64,000 nucleotides of DNA, from NCBI GenBank assembly GCA_026707665.1, contig JAPOWK010000084.1, forward strand, positions 23,392 through 87,391, given 5' to 3'. The notes beneath the pieces are model-generated. The model ran no database searches. It had not been told where the DNA came from and saw only the letters and a program-made list of their open reading frames with translations. The position numbers and the translations under genes are program-made. This DNA is from Chloroflexota bacterium (GTDB taxonomy: Bacteria; Chloroflexota; Anaerolineae; Aggregatilineales; Phototrophicaceae). Positions 1 to 7,977 of the stretch are shown in pieces (position 1 is the first letter of the stretch; every line of letters begins with the position of its first letter).

Positions 1-564
1 CAAAGCGCGTTCCGCCGGGCTGGGCGCTTCCCCGGCGCTATGCGCGAGGCCGCCTTCCCAGCGCCAGTCTAGCAGGAGCCGACCCTTGTAGCCCAAGGTG
101 ATGCGATCCCATTGCGATGGCTCGCCAATGACGCAGCAGGCTGGCTGGTATTGGGTCAGCGCATAGTGGGCGCCGCGACTGGTGGCCGCCTCTTCTTCCA
201 CCGCGCCGATGACGATGACTTGAACGTCCGCTGCTAAATTGGCTCTGGCTGCTGCCACGGCGAATGCGCACAGCGGTCCCTTGGCGTCGACGGCGCCGCG
301 TCCATAAAGGGTTCGATTCTCCAGCCGAACCGGCGGAAAGCCGGCGAAGGTATCGATATGCCCTAGCAATACAATCTGACGTGAACCGGTCCCGATGATG
401 CCAACCGCGTTTCCAGCCTCATCGACAAAGGCGTCGTCATATCCGTGTCGCCGCATCCACGAGGTCAGGAAGGCAGCCGCCTCCGCTTCGTCGCAAGACG
501 GGCTGGGAATGGCGACCACATCATGCAGCAATTGCGCCGCGCCGCTGTCGGATTGGTGGCTCAT
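1..564 (-). CDS. lysK: [LysW]-lysine hydrolase LysK (partial, C-terminus beyond the left edge)
   Basis: This M20-family metallopeptidase would release lysine from the LysW carrier protein in the last step of the LysW lysine pathway in the cytoplasm. The 188 codons present encode the N-terminal part. Visible are the metal-binding GHIDTF (about residue 69), GRGAVDAKGPL with its conserved Asp, and the catalytic Glu pair in GAVEEEAATS. The ATG (564-562) lies four bases after the lysJ stop, so it is the last gene of the lys operon seen here. An acetyl-ornithine deacetylase of the same family is the alternative, but the unbroken context with lysW/X/Y/Z/J favours LysK. The reading frame is open to base 1 and its end cannot be judged. 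Confidence 0.9.
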   Translation of the reverse strand, partial: MSHQSDSGAAQLLHDVVAIPSPSCDEAEAAAFLTSWMRRHGYDDAFVDEAGNAVGIIGTGSRQIVLLGHIDTFAGFPPVRLENRTLYGRGAVDAKGPLCAFAVAAARANLAADVQVIVIGAVEEEAATSRGAHYALTQYQPACCVIGEPSQWDRITLGYKGRLLLDWRWEGGLAHSAGEAPSPAERAL

Positions 565-567
565 CCG

Positions 568-1734
568 CTATCCCAGAACGGCTTCGATTGCGCCGGAAAC
601 AATAGAAAGCTGCTCGCGACTGATGATCAACGGCGGCAGCAAGCGCAGCGTATTCAGTCCAGCAGGCAGGGCGAGCACACCTTGTTCCTGGAGCGCCTTC
701 AGTATTGGTGTCACGCGACCTCTTAACTCAAGACCGATCATGAGCCCGCGGCCGCGCACTTGGCGTACGCCGCGCAAATTCAGCGCGGTCAATTCTTCAA
801 TGAACCACTCGCCGTTGACTCGCGCCCTTTCGACCAAACCCTCATCGCGTATCGCGCTGATCGCGGCGATAGCGGCGGCGCAAGCGAGCGGGTTGCCCCC
901 GAATGTGCTGCCATGGGTAGCGCGGTCTATCGGTCCGTGCGCGTCACGCCAGCAGACGGCGCCCATCGGCAGGCCGCCAGCGATCGCTTTGCCGATCGAT
1001 ATGATGTCGGGGATGATGCCGGCTTGCTCGAATCCAAACCATCTTCCCGTTCGGCCCAAGCCGGTTTGAATCTCGTCAATAATCAGCTTGGCGCCCTTTT
1101 GATCGCAGCGCTCGCGCAGCGCACCCAGATATTCGTCATCGGCCGGGTGCACGCCGCCTTCGCCCTGGATCGCCTCGACGACGACAGCCGCCGTCGCTTC
1201 CGTGATCGCATTCCGTGCCGCTTCAATGTCGTTGAAGGCCACATAGTCGACAGTTGGCAGCCATTCCTGAAAGGGCTTGCGGTATTTTTGCGTCCAGGTC
1301 AAGGAGAGGGCGCCGGTTGTTCGACCATGAAAGGAGCGCTTCGCCGCGACGATACCATCGCGTCCGGTTAGCAGCTTGGCCACTTTCAGCGCGCCCTCGT
1401 TGGCTTCGGCGCCACTGTTGCATAGAAAAAAGCGCTTGAGATCCGCCGGCATCACACTTGTCAGCAGCTGATAGAGCGCGGCGCGGCGATCGTTGTAGAA
1501 GGACTCGTGGCAAGTGATCAGAGTCGCCGCCTGCTGGCTTATCGCCTTGATGACCGCCGGATGGCAATGGCCGAGCGCCGCTACGCCTTGGCCGCTGGTC
1601 GCGTCCAGATAGCGATTGCCCAACTGGTCGTATGCGTAGACGCCCTCGCCGCGAACCAATGCCGTCGGTCGCTTGCCATAAGCGCCGGATCCGTGCCGAT
1701 TCTCTAAATCGAAGAGAGATTCAGTCTCAATCAT
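568..1734 (-). CDS. lysJ: [LysW]-aminoadipate semialdehyde transaminase LysJ
   Basis: Class III PLP-dependent aminotransferase of 388 residues, expected to convert LysW-bound aminoadipate semialdehyde to LysW-lysine. Family landmarks are GQGVAALGHCHP near residue 50, the PLP-phosphate motif SGAEANEGALK near 107, and LIIDEIQTGLGRTGRW near 218. The Schiff-base lysine lies in ISIGKAIAGGLPMGA near 250. The start overlaps the lysZ stop by four bases (ATGA type), so the two are translationally coupled. It is a paralogue of argD at 38.3 kb. Position inside the LysW cluster is what assigns it to lysine, since sequence alone does not separate LysJ from ArgD safely. Confidence 0.9.
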   Translation of the reverse strand: MIETESLFDLENRHGSGAYGKRPTALVRGEGVYAYDQLGNRYLDATSGQGVAALGHCHPAVIKAISQQAATLITCHESFYNDRRAALYQLLTSVMPADLKRFFLCNSGAEANEGALKVAKLLTGRDGIVAAKRSFHGRTTGALSLTWTQKYRKPFQEWLPTVDYVAFNDIEAARNAITEATAAVVVEAIQGEGGVHPADDEYLGALRERCDQKGAKLIIDEIQTGLGRTGRWFGFEQAGIIPDIISIGKAIAGGLPMGAVCWRDAHGPIDRATHGSTFGGNPLACAAAIAAISAIRDEGLVERARVNGEWFIEELTALNLRGVRQVRGRGLMIGLELRGRVTPILKALQEQGVLALPAGLNTLRLLPPLIISREQLSIVSGAIEAVLG

Positions 1735-2540
1735 GGGGTAAACCTCGTGCCAGCACCGTCCAGCGCGCGCGACACCGGATAGGAAACACGTCCATCAGCA
1801 ATAATGACGCGCTCGACGCCCAGAGAGAGCGCCTCCTGGGCGGCTAGTACCTTTCGTTTCATTCGTCCTTGCGCCCAATCCAGCGCCCCGTCAATCTGCG
1901 AATGGGGCACGTGATCGACAATGGAAGATTCGTCAGGAAAACGCCGATACAGCCCGGCGACATTGCTTAGGATAACGAGAGTCTCGGCGTCCAGCGCTCC
2001 AGAGACGGCGGCGGCGGCGCGATCGCCATCGACATTGAGGGGACCGTCGCTGCTGCGCGCCATCGGCGGCAGCACCGGTATATTGCCCTGGTCGAGCGTT
2101 CGACGGAGTATTGCGTCATCAGCGCCGATAATCGAGCCGCTGTGGTCATCGCGGATCACGCGCACGCGTCCGTTCACTACCGCTCGAATCGCCGTTTTGC
2201 GCCGGCCCATCAGCGCCAGATTTTCGCCCACGAATCCGACCGCGCTCAAGCCCCGCTCGCGCAATGCCGATACCAGCGACTCATTGGCTGCTTCCGCGGC
2301 GCGGACGTAGATGTCGCGCACAGCCGGCGGGGTATAACGGGAGCTGTGTCCGGATGGTGATTGCAGCGACTGCACCTCGACGCCGCTCTCCAGGCAGAGC
2401 TGATTCATGATCGCGCTGACGCCATGCACGACAGCGAGTGAGCGCCTACCGGCAATCGCTGACAAATCATCACATGCGGCCGCCAAGTCCAAGCCTTCTC
2501 CACCTCCCAACTTGACGACCAAAAATCTTGATGCAGCCAT
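1731..2540 (-). CDS. lysZ: [LysW]-aminoadipate kinase LysZ
   Basis: Amino-acid kinase family protein of 269 residues, homologous to N-acetylglutamate kinase. It would phosphorylate the side-chain carboxylate of LysW-bound aminoadipate. The N-terminal VVKLGGGEG loop (residues 8-16) and VVHGVSAIMN near 37 are the phosphate- and substrate-binding glycine loops. GRRKTAIRAVVNGRVRVIRD in the middle is typical of LysZ-type enzymes, and the C-terminal part GRMKRKVLAAQEAL matches the family ATP-site helix. It lies 14 bases after lysY and overlaps lysJ. A second homologue, argB, is at 37.5 kb in the arginine operon, which supports separate dedicated enzymes. Confidence 0.9.
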   Translation of the reverse strand: MAASRFLVVKLGGGEGLDLAAACDDLSAIAGRRSLAVVHGVSAIMNQLCLESGVEVQSLQSPSGHSSRYTPPAVRDIYVRAAEAANESLVSALRERGLSAVGFVGENLALMGRRKTAIRAVVNGRVRVIRDDHSGSIIGADDAILRRTLDQGNIPVLPPMARSSDGPLNVDGDRAAAAVSGALDAETLVILSNVAGLYRRFPDESSIVDHVPHSQIDGALDWAQGRMKRKVLAAQEALSLGVERVIIADGRVSYPVSRALDGAGTRFTP

Positions 2541-2554
2541 CGTCCCGCTTCTCT

Positions 2555-3580
2555 CTAAGGGTAAATCCCGGGAAACTCCAGCCCGGTCGTTTCATCCAAC
2601 TCATGCATCAGATTCATTGCTTGCACGGCGCTGCCGGCCGCGCCCTTGCCTAGATTGTCCAGCGCAGCGATGACCACCAGGTGCGCACCATCGTCGTCCA
2701 GCTCGAAGCCGATGTCACAGTAATTCGTGCCGGCGACCACACGCGGTTCCGGCAGGCGATGCAAGCCCGCTTTGCCGCTCACCAGACGCAGAAAGGGCTC
2801 GTCGATATAGCGCCCGCGATAAAGCCGCCAGATGTCGCGCTCGACCTTTGGCTCGCTCAGGTAACAATGCGCCAGCAGATGAATGCCGCGCACCATCTCA
2901 ATTGCCGTAACCGAGAAATGAAGCGGGATATCTTCGCCCAGCACAAGCTGCGCTTCCGCCAGGTGTCGATGTCCGGTGGCTTTGTAGCTGCGGACGGCGC
3001 CGCTGCGAATCGGATGATGCGAGCCGGGATTGCTCTTATTGCCGCCCTCCGAAGAGCCAACCTTGATCTCACAAGCAGCGCGCTCCAGGATGCCCGCCTG
3101 GACCAGCGGAAGCAGCGCCAGATTCAACGCGGTCGCATTGCAGCCAACCCCGCTGACGTAGCTGGCGCCAATGAGCGATTCGCGATTGACCTCGGGCAAG
3201 CCGTAAGCGAAACGATACAGCCAGCGCGGCGCCGGATGCGGCTCGCCGTAATATTTCTCGTAGGTGGCGGCGCAATCGAGGCGGAAATCGGCGGACAGGT
3301 CTATGAGCTTGGGCGCAAGCCCGGCATAGCGCTCGATATGGCGCGCGGCGGTCCCGTGCGGCAGCGCCAGAAAAAGCAGGTCGCACTCGTCCAGCGCATC
3401 GGGATGAATAAACCGCAAGCGGGAGACGCCACGCAGATTTGGATGCACGGTATGCGCATAGCGGCCCGCTTGTTCGCGACTGGTGATCTGCGTCACCTCA
3501 ATATGCGGGTGAAAGTGCAGCAGTCGCAGCAGCTCGCCGCCGGTATAGCCGCTGCCGCCAACGATGCCCGCCCGAATCAC
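2555..3580 (-). CDS. lysY: [LysW]-aminoadipate-6-phosphate reductase LysY
   Basis: ArgC-type NAD(P)-dependent semialdehyde dehydrogenase, 341 residues. It would reduce LysW-aminoadipyl phosphate to the semialdehyde. The N-terminus begins with the dinucleotide-binding signature GIVGGSGYTGGELLRLL. The catalytic Cys is in SGVGCNATALNLAL near residue 149, with the family His in GHRHLAEAQ. GNKSNPGSHHPIRSGAVRSY is a feature seen in LysY rather than ordinary ArgC, in my recollection. The start overlaps the lysX stop by four bases. The classical argC at 36.5 kb is the diverged paralogue, so this copy is very likely reserved for the LysW-bound substrate. Confidence 0.9.
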   Translation of the reverse strand: MIRAGIVGGSGYTGGELLRLLHFHPHIEVTQITSREQAGRYAHTVHPNLRGVSRLRFIHPDALDECDLLFLALPHGTAARHIERYAGLAPKLIDLSADFRLDCAATYEKYYGEPHPAPRWLYRFAYGLPEVNRESLIGASYVSGVGCNATALNLALLPLVQAGILERAACEIKVGSSEGGNKSNPGSHHPIRSGAVRSYKATGHRHLAEAQLVLGEDIPLHFSVTAIEMVRGIHLLAHCYLSEPKVERDIWRLYRGRYIDEPFLRLVSGKAGLHRLPEPRVVAGTNYCDIGFELDDDGAHLVVIAALDNLGKGAAGSAVQAMNLMHELDETTGLEFPGIYP

Positions 3581-4455
3581 GCCACCACTCCAATCTGCCC
3601 GATGACGAAGTCAATGACCTCCTGCGCAATATCGACGCCGGTGGGTTTGCTGCTGTTGCGGAACTCCATTGTGTGGTTGATCTCATTGACCACGAAGTTG
3701 CCCTCCGCGTCTTCCAGCAGATCAACCGCCAGAATGCCGCCGCCGACGGCATGCGCCGCGCGAACGCAGATGTCGTCAAGTGGGTCGGTCACCGGGCAAT
3801 TGGTGGCCAATCCGCCGCGGGCGGTATTGGTGATCCAGTGATTGGACTCGCGGTAGATCGCCGCAATGGTGCGATCGCCGACGACAAAGGCGCGGATGTC
3901 GCGTCCAGGCTTGTCGACATATTCCTGCACGTAATAAATGTGATGATTGTAATCACCCAGGGTCTGACGGTGTTCGAGGATGGCCTCGGCGCTATCTCGA
4001 TTGTGGACGCGAGCCAGCAGCCGCCCCCAGGAACCGGTCACCGGTTTCAGCACCGCTGGATATTTGACGTCTTCAATTGCCTGCATTGCGCTGTCCGGGG
4101 TGAAGGCAACGCGCGTATGTGGCTGCGGAATATTGTGTTTCATCAAGGCGACGCTCGTTCGAAGCTTGTCACTGCAAGCGGCCGCCGTTTCATAGGTGTT
4201 GAAAGTCTGCACGCCCCAGCTGTTGAGAATCGCCAGCGCGTACATTCCGCGTGACGTGCTGACGCAGCGTTCAAATATCAAATCGTAATCGCGCCAGGCG
4301 ATTCCCGAAGGCGCCAATTGGCCGGCGCCCTGCGTGATTTCGAAATTCAGTTCGCGATCGAGGATAATGTCCGGGCTGATTTCGCGCTTGTTGAAGGCGG
4401 CCAGGATCAGCTTTTCTTCAGCGCGAATATGCGTGACCAACAGGGCGACGCGCAT
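3577..4455 (-). CDS. lysX: Alpha-aminoadipate-LysW ligase LysX
   Basis: ATP-grasp ligase of RimK/LysX type, 292 residues. It joins the amino group of alpha-aminoadipate to the C-terminal glutamate of LysW, starting the carrier-protein pathway. The ATP-grasp core is seen in YPAVLKPVTGSWGRLLA near residue 133, YVQEYVDKPGRDIRAFVVGD near 177, and the metal-binding end FVVNEINHTMEFRNSS near 258. The stretch WITNTARGGLATNCPV is characteristic of LysX/ArgX. LysX and ArgX differ in substrate (aminoadipate against glutamate). I assign lysine because the leader of this operon encodes tandem Lys codons and because a full ArgJ-type arginine route exists elsewhere in the window. It starts five bases after the lysW stop. 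Confidence 0.88.
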   Translation of the reverse strand: MRVALLVTHIRAEEKLILAAFNKREISPDIILDRELNFEITQGAGQLAPSGIAWRDYDLIFERCVSTSRGMYALAILNSWGVQTFNTYETAAACSDKLRTSVALMKHNIPQPHTRVAFTPDSAMQAIEDVKYPAVLKPVTGSWGRLLARVHNRDSAEAILEHRQTLGDYNHHIYYVQEYVDKPGRDIRAFVVGDRTIAAIYRESNHWITNTARGGLATNCPVTDPLDDICVRAAHAVGGGILAVDLLEDAEGNFVVNEINHTMEFRNSSKPTGVDIAQEVIDFVIGQIGVVA

Positions 4456-4460
4456 GAGAT

Positions 4461-4637
4461 CTACTCTCCCCAGTCTTCTTCCACTTCGGGCGCCAATTCC
4501 AGCTCCATTGGGTCGAGGCTCATGATCTCAAGTTCCGTGCCGCACTCGGGGCAGGACACCAGCTCGTTCTCCATCGCGTCGGTTGGAATATCGACTTCGC
4601 CTTCGCATTCCGGGCAGACCGGACTTCCACTACTCAT
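4461..4637 (-). CDS. lysW: Amino-group carrier protein LysW
   Basis: Small acidic carrier, 58 residues, to whose C-terminal glutamate the aminoadipate amino group is attached during lysine synthesis. It has a zinc ribbon made of CPEC (near residue 7) and CPECGTE (near 30), an acidic tail and the hallmark C-terminus EEDWGE. Two in-frame ATGs exist, at 4643 and 4637. The Shine-Dalgarno GAGGAG ends only two bases before the first and eight before the second, so I chose 4637. It is the first gene of the lys operon, directly downstream of the lysine attenuator. Cluster order lysW-X-Y-Z-J-K makes the assignment secure. Confidence 0.93.
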   Translation of the reverse strand: MSSGSPVCPECEGEVDIPTDAMENELVSCPECGTELEIMSLDPMELELAPEVEEDWGE

Positions 4638-4668
4638 CGTCATTACTCCTCACTCAATTCCCCTCAAG

Positions 4669-4693
4669 AAAAAAACCCGCCGTATGGGCGGGT
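4669..4693 (-). terminator. Attenuator terminator in the lys leader
   Basis: On the minus strand a 7-bp perfect stem (4675-4681 with 4687-4693, loop of five bases) is followed directly by a U run (bases 4674-4669). It lies between the lys promoter and the lysW Shine-Dalgarno sequence, so it can only act as a conditional terminator of the lys operon. Confidence 0.85.
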
Positions 4694-4742
4694 AATTGTA
4701 CAAAGTTCTCTAGCAGCACAAACAAGCCCATTCTCAGTGGGT
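4684..4742 (-). promoter_or_regulatory. Lysine attenuator: alternative RNA pairings
   Basis: Segment 2 (ATGGGC, 4731-4726) is perfectly complementary to GCCCAT at 4689-4684, which is part of the terminator 5' arm and loop, so forming this 6-bp antiterminator breaks the terminator. Segment 1, CCCA at 4741-4738 next to the leader stop codon, can pair with TGGG (4730-4727) in segment 2 and so free the terminator. A ribosome stalled at the Lys codons (4763-4749) would cover segment 1 and leave segment 2 free, favouring read-through. The pairings are read from sequence; the switching model is inference by analogy with classical amino-acid attenuators. Confidence 0.75.
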
Positions 4743-4793
4743 AACGGTCTTCTTCACCTTCTTGCTGTCCGTTGCACTGCTAGTCGCGTTCAT
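4734..4793 (-). CDS. Lysine leader peptide
   Basis: A 19-residue open frame, MNATSSATDSKKVKKTVTH, precedes lysW. Four of its residues are Lys in the pattern KKVKK, all AAG codons (4763-4749). It ends ten codons after the first Lys and 40 bases before the terminator stem. Leader peptides with runs of the regulated amino acid are the sensing part of transcription attenuators, and leader-peptide attenuation of a LysW-type lysine cluster has been reported in Thermus thermophilus. The Shine-Dalgarno match is poor (GAG close to the ATG), which is the weakest point. No longer in-frame start exists, because a stop lies nine codons upstream. Confidence 0.75.
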   Translation of the reverse strand: MNATSSATDSKKVKKTVTH

Positions 4794-4857
4794 CTCATTT
4801 TGCCATGCTAATTCGGCTCAATACAAGCAACTACTTTATCGCTTGCATCGCCAATAA

Positions 4858-4885
4858 ACTATAACCAGATTGTACGAAAAGTCAA
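4858..4885 (-). promoter_or_regulatory. Promoter of the lys operon
   Basis: TTGACT (4885-4880) and TATAGT (4863-4858) are separated by 16 bases on the minus strand, close to the sigma-70 consensus. Transcription should start near 4851, giving a leader of about 210 bases that contains the leader peptide and attenuator. The site lies in the gap after the fructosamine-kinase-like gene. Confidence 0.75.
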
Positions 4886-4906
4886 ACATTACTAACGGGA
4901 ATCTAA

Positions 4907-5773
4907 CTATTTCCCGACTCGTTCCAGCGATTCGTATATGGGCTGAAGGAATCTTTCGCCGAAGATGACAAGATGAATCAGCAGTGGATATAGATTATAG
5001 ATGTGGCGTCTCGTGCGAAAGAAGCCGTCTTCAATCACAATCTGATCGGTGTAGGCGTCGAAGAATTCGGGACCCGTGCCGTCGAAGAGCGTCATATACG
5101 CGAGTTCCATCTCGTTGTGCCCATAATAGAGCGCGGGATCGATGATTGCTTCCACCCGACCATCCCGCGCGATCACATTCGTTTTCCACATGTCGCCGTG
5201 AATCAAAGCGGGCTTTGCTGGTTCGTAGAGATACCCTTCCAGCTGATCGGCGAGGCGTAAAAGCCGCCGCTCGAGCTCAGCGGGGAGCTCGCCCGATTCG
5301 CGCGCGATCCCGATCATATAGAGCAGCCGCTGCTCGCGAAAGAAGCCGATCCATGAGGCCGTCCGCGGATTCGGCTGGTGCAGCGGCCCGATCAGCGTGT
5401 CGCGTTCGAGACCGTAGCAAGGGCTAGTCACTTGATGACATCGTGCCAAGAGTTCACCGAGATGTCGCAGGGCTTCTCCCTCCCACTGGATGCGACCTTC
5501 TACGAATTCCATCAAGAGCAGGTTGGCTTCGTCATGCAGCACCGCCGGCACTGGCAAGCCCGAATGCTGGCGCAAGTAACGCAGCATATAAGCTTCGATC
5601 GTCAGATCGTGGCTGCCATCGCCGACTTTGGCGACGATCGATTCGCCGTCAGCCAACACGACCCGCAGCACCTGGCTGATCATGCCGCCCGAGAGCGGCT
5701 GCCAGGCCTGTACCTTGCGATTTAGCGCTCGTTCAAGACCGGATTGAAGCGCGCTGTTGATGATACTGTCCAT
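4907..5773 (-). CDS. Fructosamine kinase family protein
   Basis: A 288-residue protein kinase-like phosphotransferase of the FN3K/YniA family. These enzymes phosphorylate ketosamines on glycated proteins or free glycated amines, leading to deglycation. Seen here are the N-terminal lobe GGMISQVLRVVLADGESIVAK with its Lys, the catalytic loop LIHGDMWKTNVIARDG near residue 190, and the metal-binding IDPALYYGHNEMELAYM near 210, all diagnostic of the family. It is a single-gene unit between the divergent rpmF promoter and the lys promoter. The physiological substrate cannot be told from sequence. Confidence 0.85.
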   Translation of the reverse strand: MDSIINSALQSGLERALNRKVQAWQPLSGGMISQVLRVVLADGESIVAKVGDGSHDLTIEAYMLRYLRQHSGLPVPAVLHDEANLLLMEFVEGRIQWEGEALRHLGELLARCHQVTSPCYGLERDTLIGPLHQPNPRTASWIGFFREQRLLYMIGIARESGELPAELERRLLRLADQLEGYLYEPAKPALIHGDMWKTNVIARDGRVEAIIDPALYYGHNEMELAYMTLFDGTGPEFFDAYTDQIVIEDGFFRTRRHIYNLYPLLIHLVIFGERFLQPIYESLERVGK

Positions 5774-5811
5774 CGCTATCTCGTTTTGTAGCGTCAGCCG
5801 GCATACTTGGC

Positions 5812-5841
5812 TTGACAGTCGTACAAGCCGACCGGTATAAT
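5812..5841 (+). promoter_or_regulatory. Promoter of rpmF
   Basis: TTGACA (5812-5817) and TATAAT (5836-5841) are both exact consensus hexamers with an 18-base spacer, 37 bases before the rpmF start. This is the best sigma-70 promoter in the window, as expected for a ribosomal protein gene. Confidence 0.85.
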
Positions 5842-5878
5842 GCGCCGATTATGCTCGAATATGTTCAGGAGTAAAGAT

Positions 5879-6064
5879 ATGGGTCCCCTGCCAAAGCGAA
5901 AAGTCTCCAAATCCCGGCGGGACCGCCGCCGCGCTCATCACGCTTTGACACTCAAGCATTTGGTGGAATGCGAGAGCTGCGGCGAATATCATATCGCGCA
6001 CCGTGTCTGCCCGAAATGCGGCTCTTATCGTGGCGAACAGGTCGTCGAGGTCGAAAGCGACTAG
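5879..6064 (+). CDS. rpmF: 50S ribosomal protein bL32
   Basis: A 61-residue zinc-ribbon ribosomal protein of the large subunit. It opens MGPLPKRKVSKSRRDRRRAH and contains CESCGEYHIAHRVCPKCGSY, so all four zinc-binding cysteines are kept (the C+ form). I chose ATG 5879 because AGGAG lies at 5867-5871, and the residues upstream in frame fall inside the promoter. In many bacteria rpmF precedes fatty-acid genes such as plsX and fab genes; here fabD follows, although a terminator separates the two. Confidence 0.97.
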   Translation: MGPLPKRKVSKSRRDRRRAHHALTLKHLVECESCGEYHIAHRVCPKCGSYRGEQVVEVESD

Positions 6065-6098
6065 AAGGCAGCTCATACTCACTGGAATTGTACTGACG

Positions 6099-6125
6099 GG
6101 CCGCGCTGTCGAGGCGCGGTCTTTT
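6099..6125 (+). terminator. Terminator after rpmF
   Basis: A G+C-rich stem, CCGCGC (6101-6106) with GCGCGG (6114-6119) extended by two flanking pairs, is followed by TTTT at 6122-6125. It lies 35 bases after the rpmF stop. Confidence 0.7.
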
Positions 6126-6210
6126 GCGCCCTGCGAGTAATGATGCCTCGCGCCAGGAACTGCTCTTGGGCATAGTCGTGTCTGGCGGATGAAGGGCAAA
6201 GTAAAGAACG

Positions 6211-7161
6211 ATGGACTGGAATTCAAGCGCTGCATTATTTCCCGGACAAGGCTCGCAAGTCGTGGGAATGGGCGCGGACTTTGCGCGCACCTATTCAGCC
6301 GCCCGTGAAACCTTCGAGCAGGCGGATGAGATCCTCGGCTTCGGCCTGTCTCGCGTCTGTTTCAAGGGACCCGGCAACAAATTGGATCAAACGGTCGTCA
6401 CGCAGCCGGCGCTTTATGTATGCAGCATTGCCATTTGGCGCGTCTTGCGAGAGCTGCTGCCTTCGGCGCAGCCAGCCTGGATGGCCGGGCACAGCCTGGG
6501 CGAGTTTTCGGCGTTGACCTCCTCCAATGCGCTAAGTTTCCAAGATGGTCTGCGGCTGGTGCAAGCGCGTGGGTGGTTCATGCAGCAGGCGGGCGAAGGC
6601 AATCCGGGAGCGATGGCGGCGATATTGGCGCTGGATATCCAACAGGTTGAATCGCTTTGTGCCGAGGTATCGGCGGAAACGGGACAGATCGTCGTGCTGG
6701 CGAATGACAACTGTCCGGGGCAGGCGGTCGTTTCCGGAAACATCGCCGCGGTCGACCGGCTTATCGAACGCGCGTCAGCTGCCGGCGCAAGACGCGCAGT
6801 GAAGTTGTCGGTTAGTGTGGCGGCGCATTCACCGTTGATGGCGGCCGCTTTGGAAGGCTTCCTTGAAGTTGTTCACAGCACACCATTTTCGCCGCCAGAC
6901 CCGTCTGTATACGGCAATGTCTCGGCGCAGCCTCTGGCAACGGCGGCTGAGATCAAGATCGAGTTGGATCAACAGTTGACGCGGTCCGTGCGCTGGACTG
7001 ATTCCATGCGGTCGCTCATCGGCGCGGGCGCGGAGACTTTCATCGAGATCGGCTCCGGAAGCGTGCTCACCGGTTTGATGCGCCGGATTGATCGTTCGAA
7101 AAAACGCGTCAACCTCAATTCGGTAGCGGCGCTGAATGCGTTCCTGGAATCCTTGGCATGA
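6211..7161 (+). CDS. fabD: Malonyl-CoA:ACP transacylase FabD
   Basis: Cytoplasmic enzyme moving malonyl groups from CoA to acyl carrier protein for fatty-acid synthesis, 316 residues, a normal length. It begins with ALFPGQGSQVVGMGADF and carries the nucleophile Ser in GHSLGEFSAL near residue 92. The conserved Arg lies in VQARGWFMQQA near 117, and the catalytic His in VAAHSPLMAAALEGF near 205. No other fab gene is adjacent; an enoyl-CoA hydratase follows 27 bases later. The Shine-Dalgarno sequence is weak at this ATG, but the start fits the family N-terminus. Confidence 0.95.
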   Translation: MDWNSSAALFPGQGSQVVGMGADFARTYSAARETFEQADEILGFGLSRVCFKGPGNKLDQTVVTQPALYVCSIAIWRVLRELLPSAQPAWMAGHSLGEFSALTSSNALSFQDGLRLVQARGWFMQQAGEGNPGAMAAILALDIQQVESLCAEVSAETGQIVVLANDNCPGQAVVSGNIAAVDRLIERASAAGARRAVKLSVSVAAHSPLMAAALEGFLEVVHSTPFSPPDPSVYGNVSAQPLATAAEIKIELDQQLTRSVRWTDSMRSLIGAGAETFIEIGSGSVLTGLMRRIDRSKKRVNLNSVAALNAFLESLA

Positions 7162-7188
7162 GACGTCTGGATTGAGGAGGCGCAGACC

Positions 7189-7977
7189 ATGTCTGACCTG
7201 GTGCTTGCCAAGCGGGACGGAACGAATTTTGAAGTGATTCTCAACCGGCCGGCAGAGCGCAACGCCATCAATGACGAGATGATGAGCGCGATCTCGGGCG
7301 CCTTCGATCAGGCGGAGCGCGAATTCCATGATGGCGCGCGTGTGGTTCTGGTCCGCGGCGCCGGGCGCGTCTTCTCCGCGGGCATCGACTTAAAGCAATT
7401 CCTGACGCAGGATGAAGGACTGCGCGACAACCTCTTTCCCTTCACCGAAGGCTATCAAGCCATCTTTAACAAGATTGAGCGCTGTTCTCTACCGGTCATC
7501 TGTGTCATGCAAGGCTACTGTCTGGGTATGGCGCTGGAGTTGGCGCTCGCCTGTGATTTCCGCATTGCCGCGGAGCGCACGAAGTTGGGGCTGCCGGAAG
7601 CGCGCCTGGGCATCATTCCTGATGTCGGCGGCACGACACGCTTGATCAAGCTTATTGGTCCCGCGCGCGCCAAAGACTTGATTCTCAGCGGCCGCAATAT
7701 CGATGTGGGGCAAGCATCCGCGTGGGGGCTGGTCAATGAGGTCTTCGCCAAAGCTGAACTGGAGCGTGGCGTTCAAAACTTTGTCGAGGCGCTTGCCGCT
7801 TCGGCGCCGCTGGCGGTTAGCTATGGCAAGCGAGTCGTCAATGACATCGTTGGCAACGCGCAAGGCTTGCAAGTTGAGGCTTGGGCGCAGGCGCAGCTAT
7901 TCCGTACAGACGATTTCCGCCGGGCGATTCAGGCGATGATTAACAGGACCTATCCGATTGATTGGGAAGGCAAGTAG
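7189..7977 (+). CDS. Enoyl-CoA hydratase/isomerase family protein
   Basis: Crotonase-fold protein of 262 residues. It has the CoA-binding/oxyanion segment GAGRVFSAGIDLKQFL near residue 62 and the second oxyanion loop VMQGYCLGMALELALACDFRIA near 105. The catalytic-side segment LPEARLGIIPDVGGTTRL near 137 has Glu and Asp as in hydratases. Members hydrate 2-enoyl-CoA in beta-oxidation or perform related reactions; the exact substrate is not shown. A good GAGGAG Shine-Dalgarno precedes the ATG, and it probably shares a transcript with fabD. Its last 15 bases recur 159 bases downstream (see repeat). Confidence 0.88.
   Translation: MSDLVLAKRDGTNFEVILNRPAERNAINDEMMSAISGAFDQAEREFHDGARVVLVRGAGRVFSAGIDLKQFLTQDEGLRDNLFPFTEGYQAIFNKIERCSLPVICVMQGYCLGMALELALACDFRIAAERTKLGLPEARLGIIPDVGGTTRLIKLIGPARAKDLILSGRNIDVGQASAWGLVNEVFAKAELERGVQNFVEALAASAPLAVSYGKRVVNDIVGNAQGLQVEAWAQAQLFRTDDFRRAIQAMINRTYPIDWEGK

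Noticed and set aside
2681..3841. Long plus-strand open frame (386 codons) opposite lysY/lysX
   Set aside because: It is antisense to two clear genes, has no family motif or ribosome-binding site, and arises from the high G+C codon pattern of the real strand.
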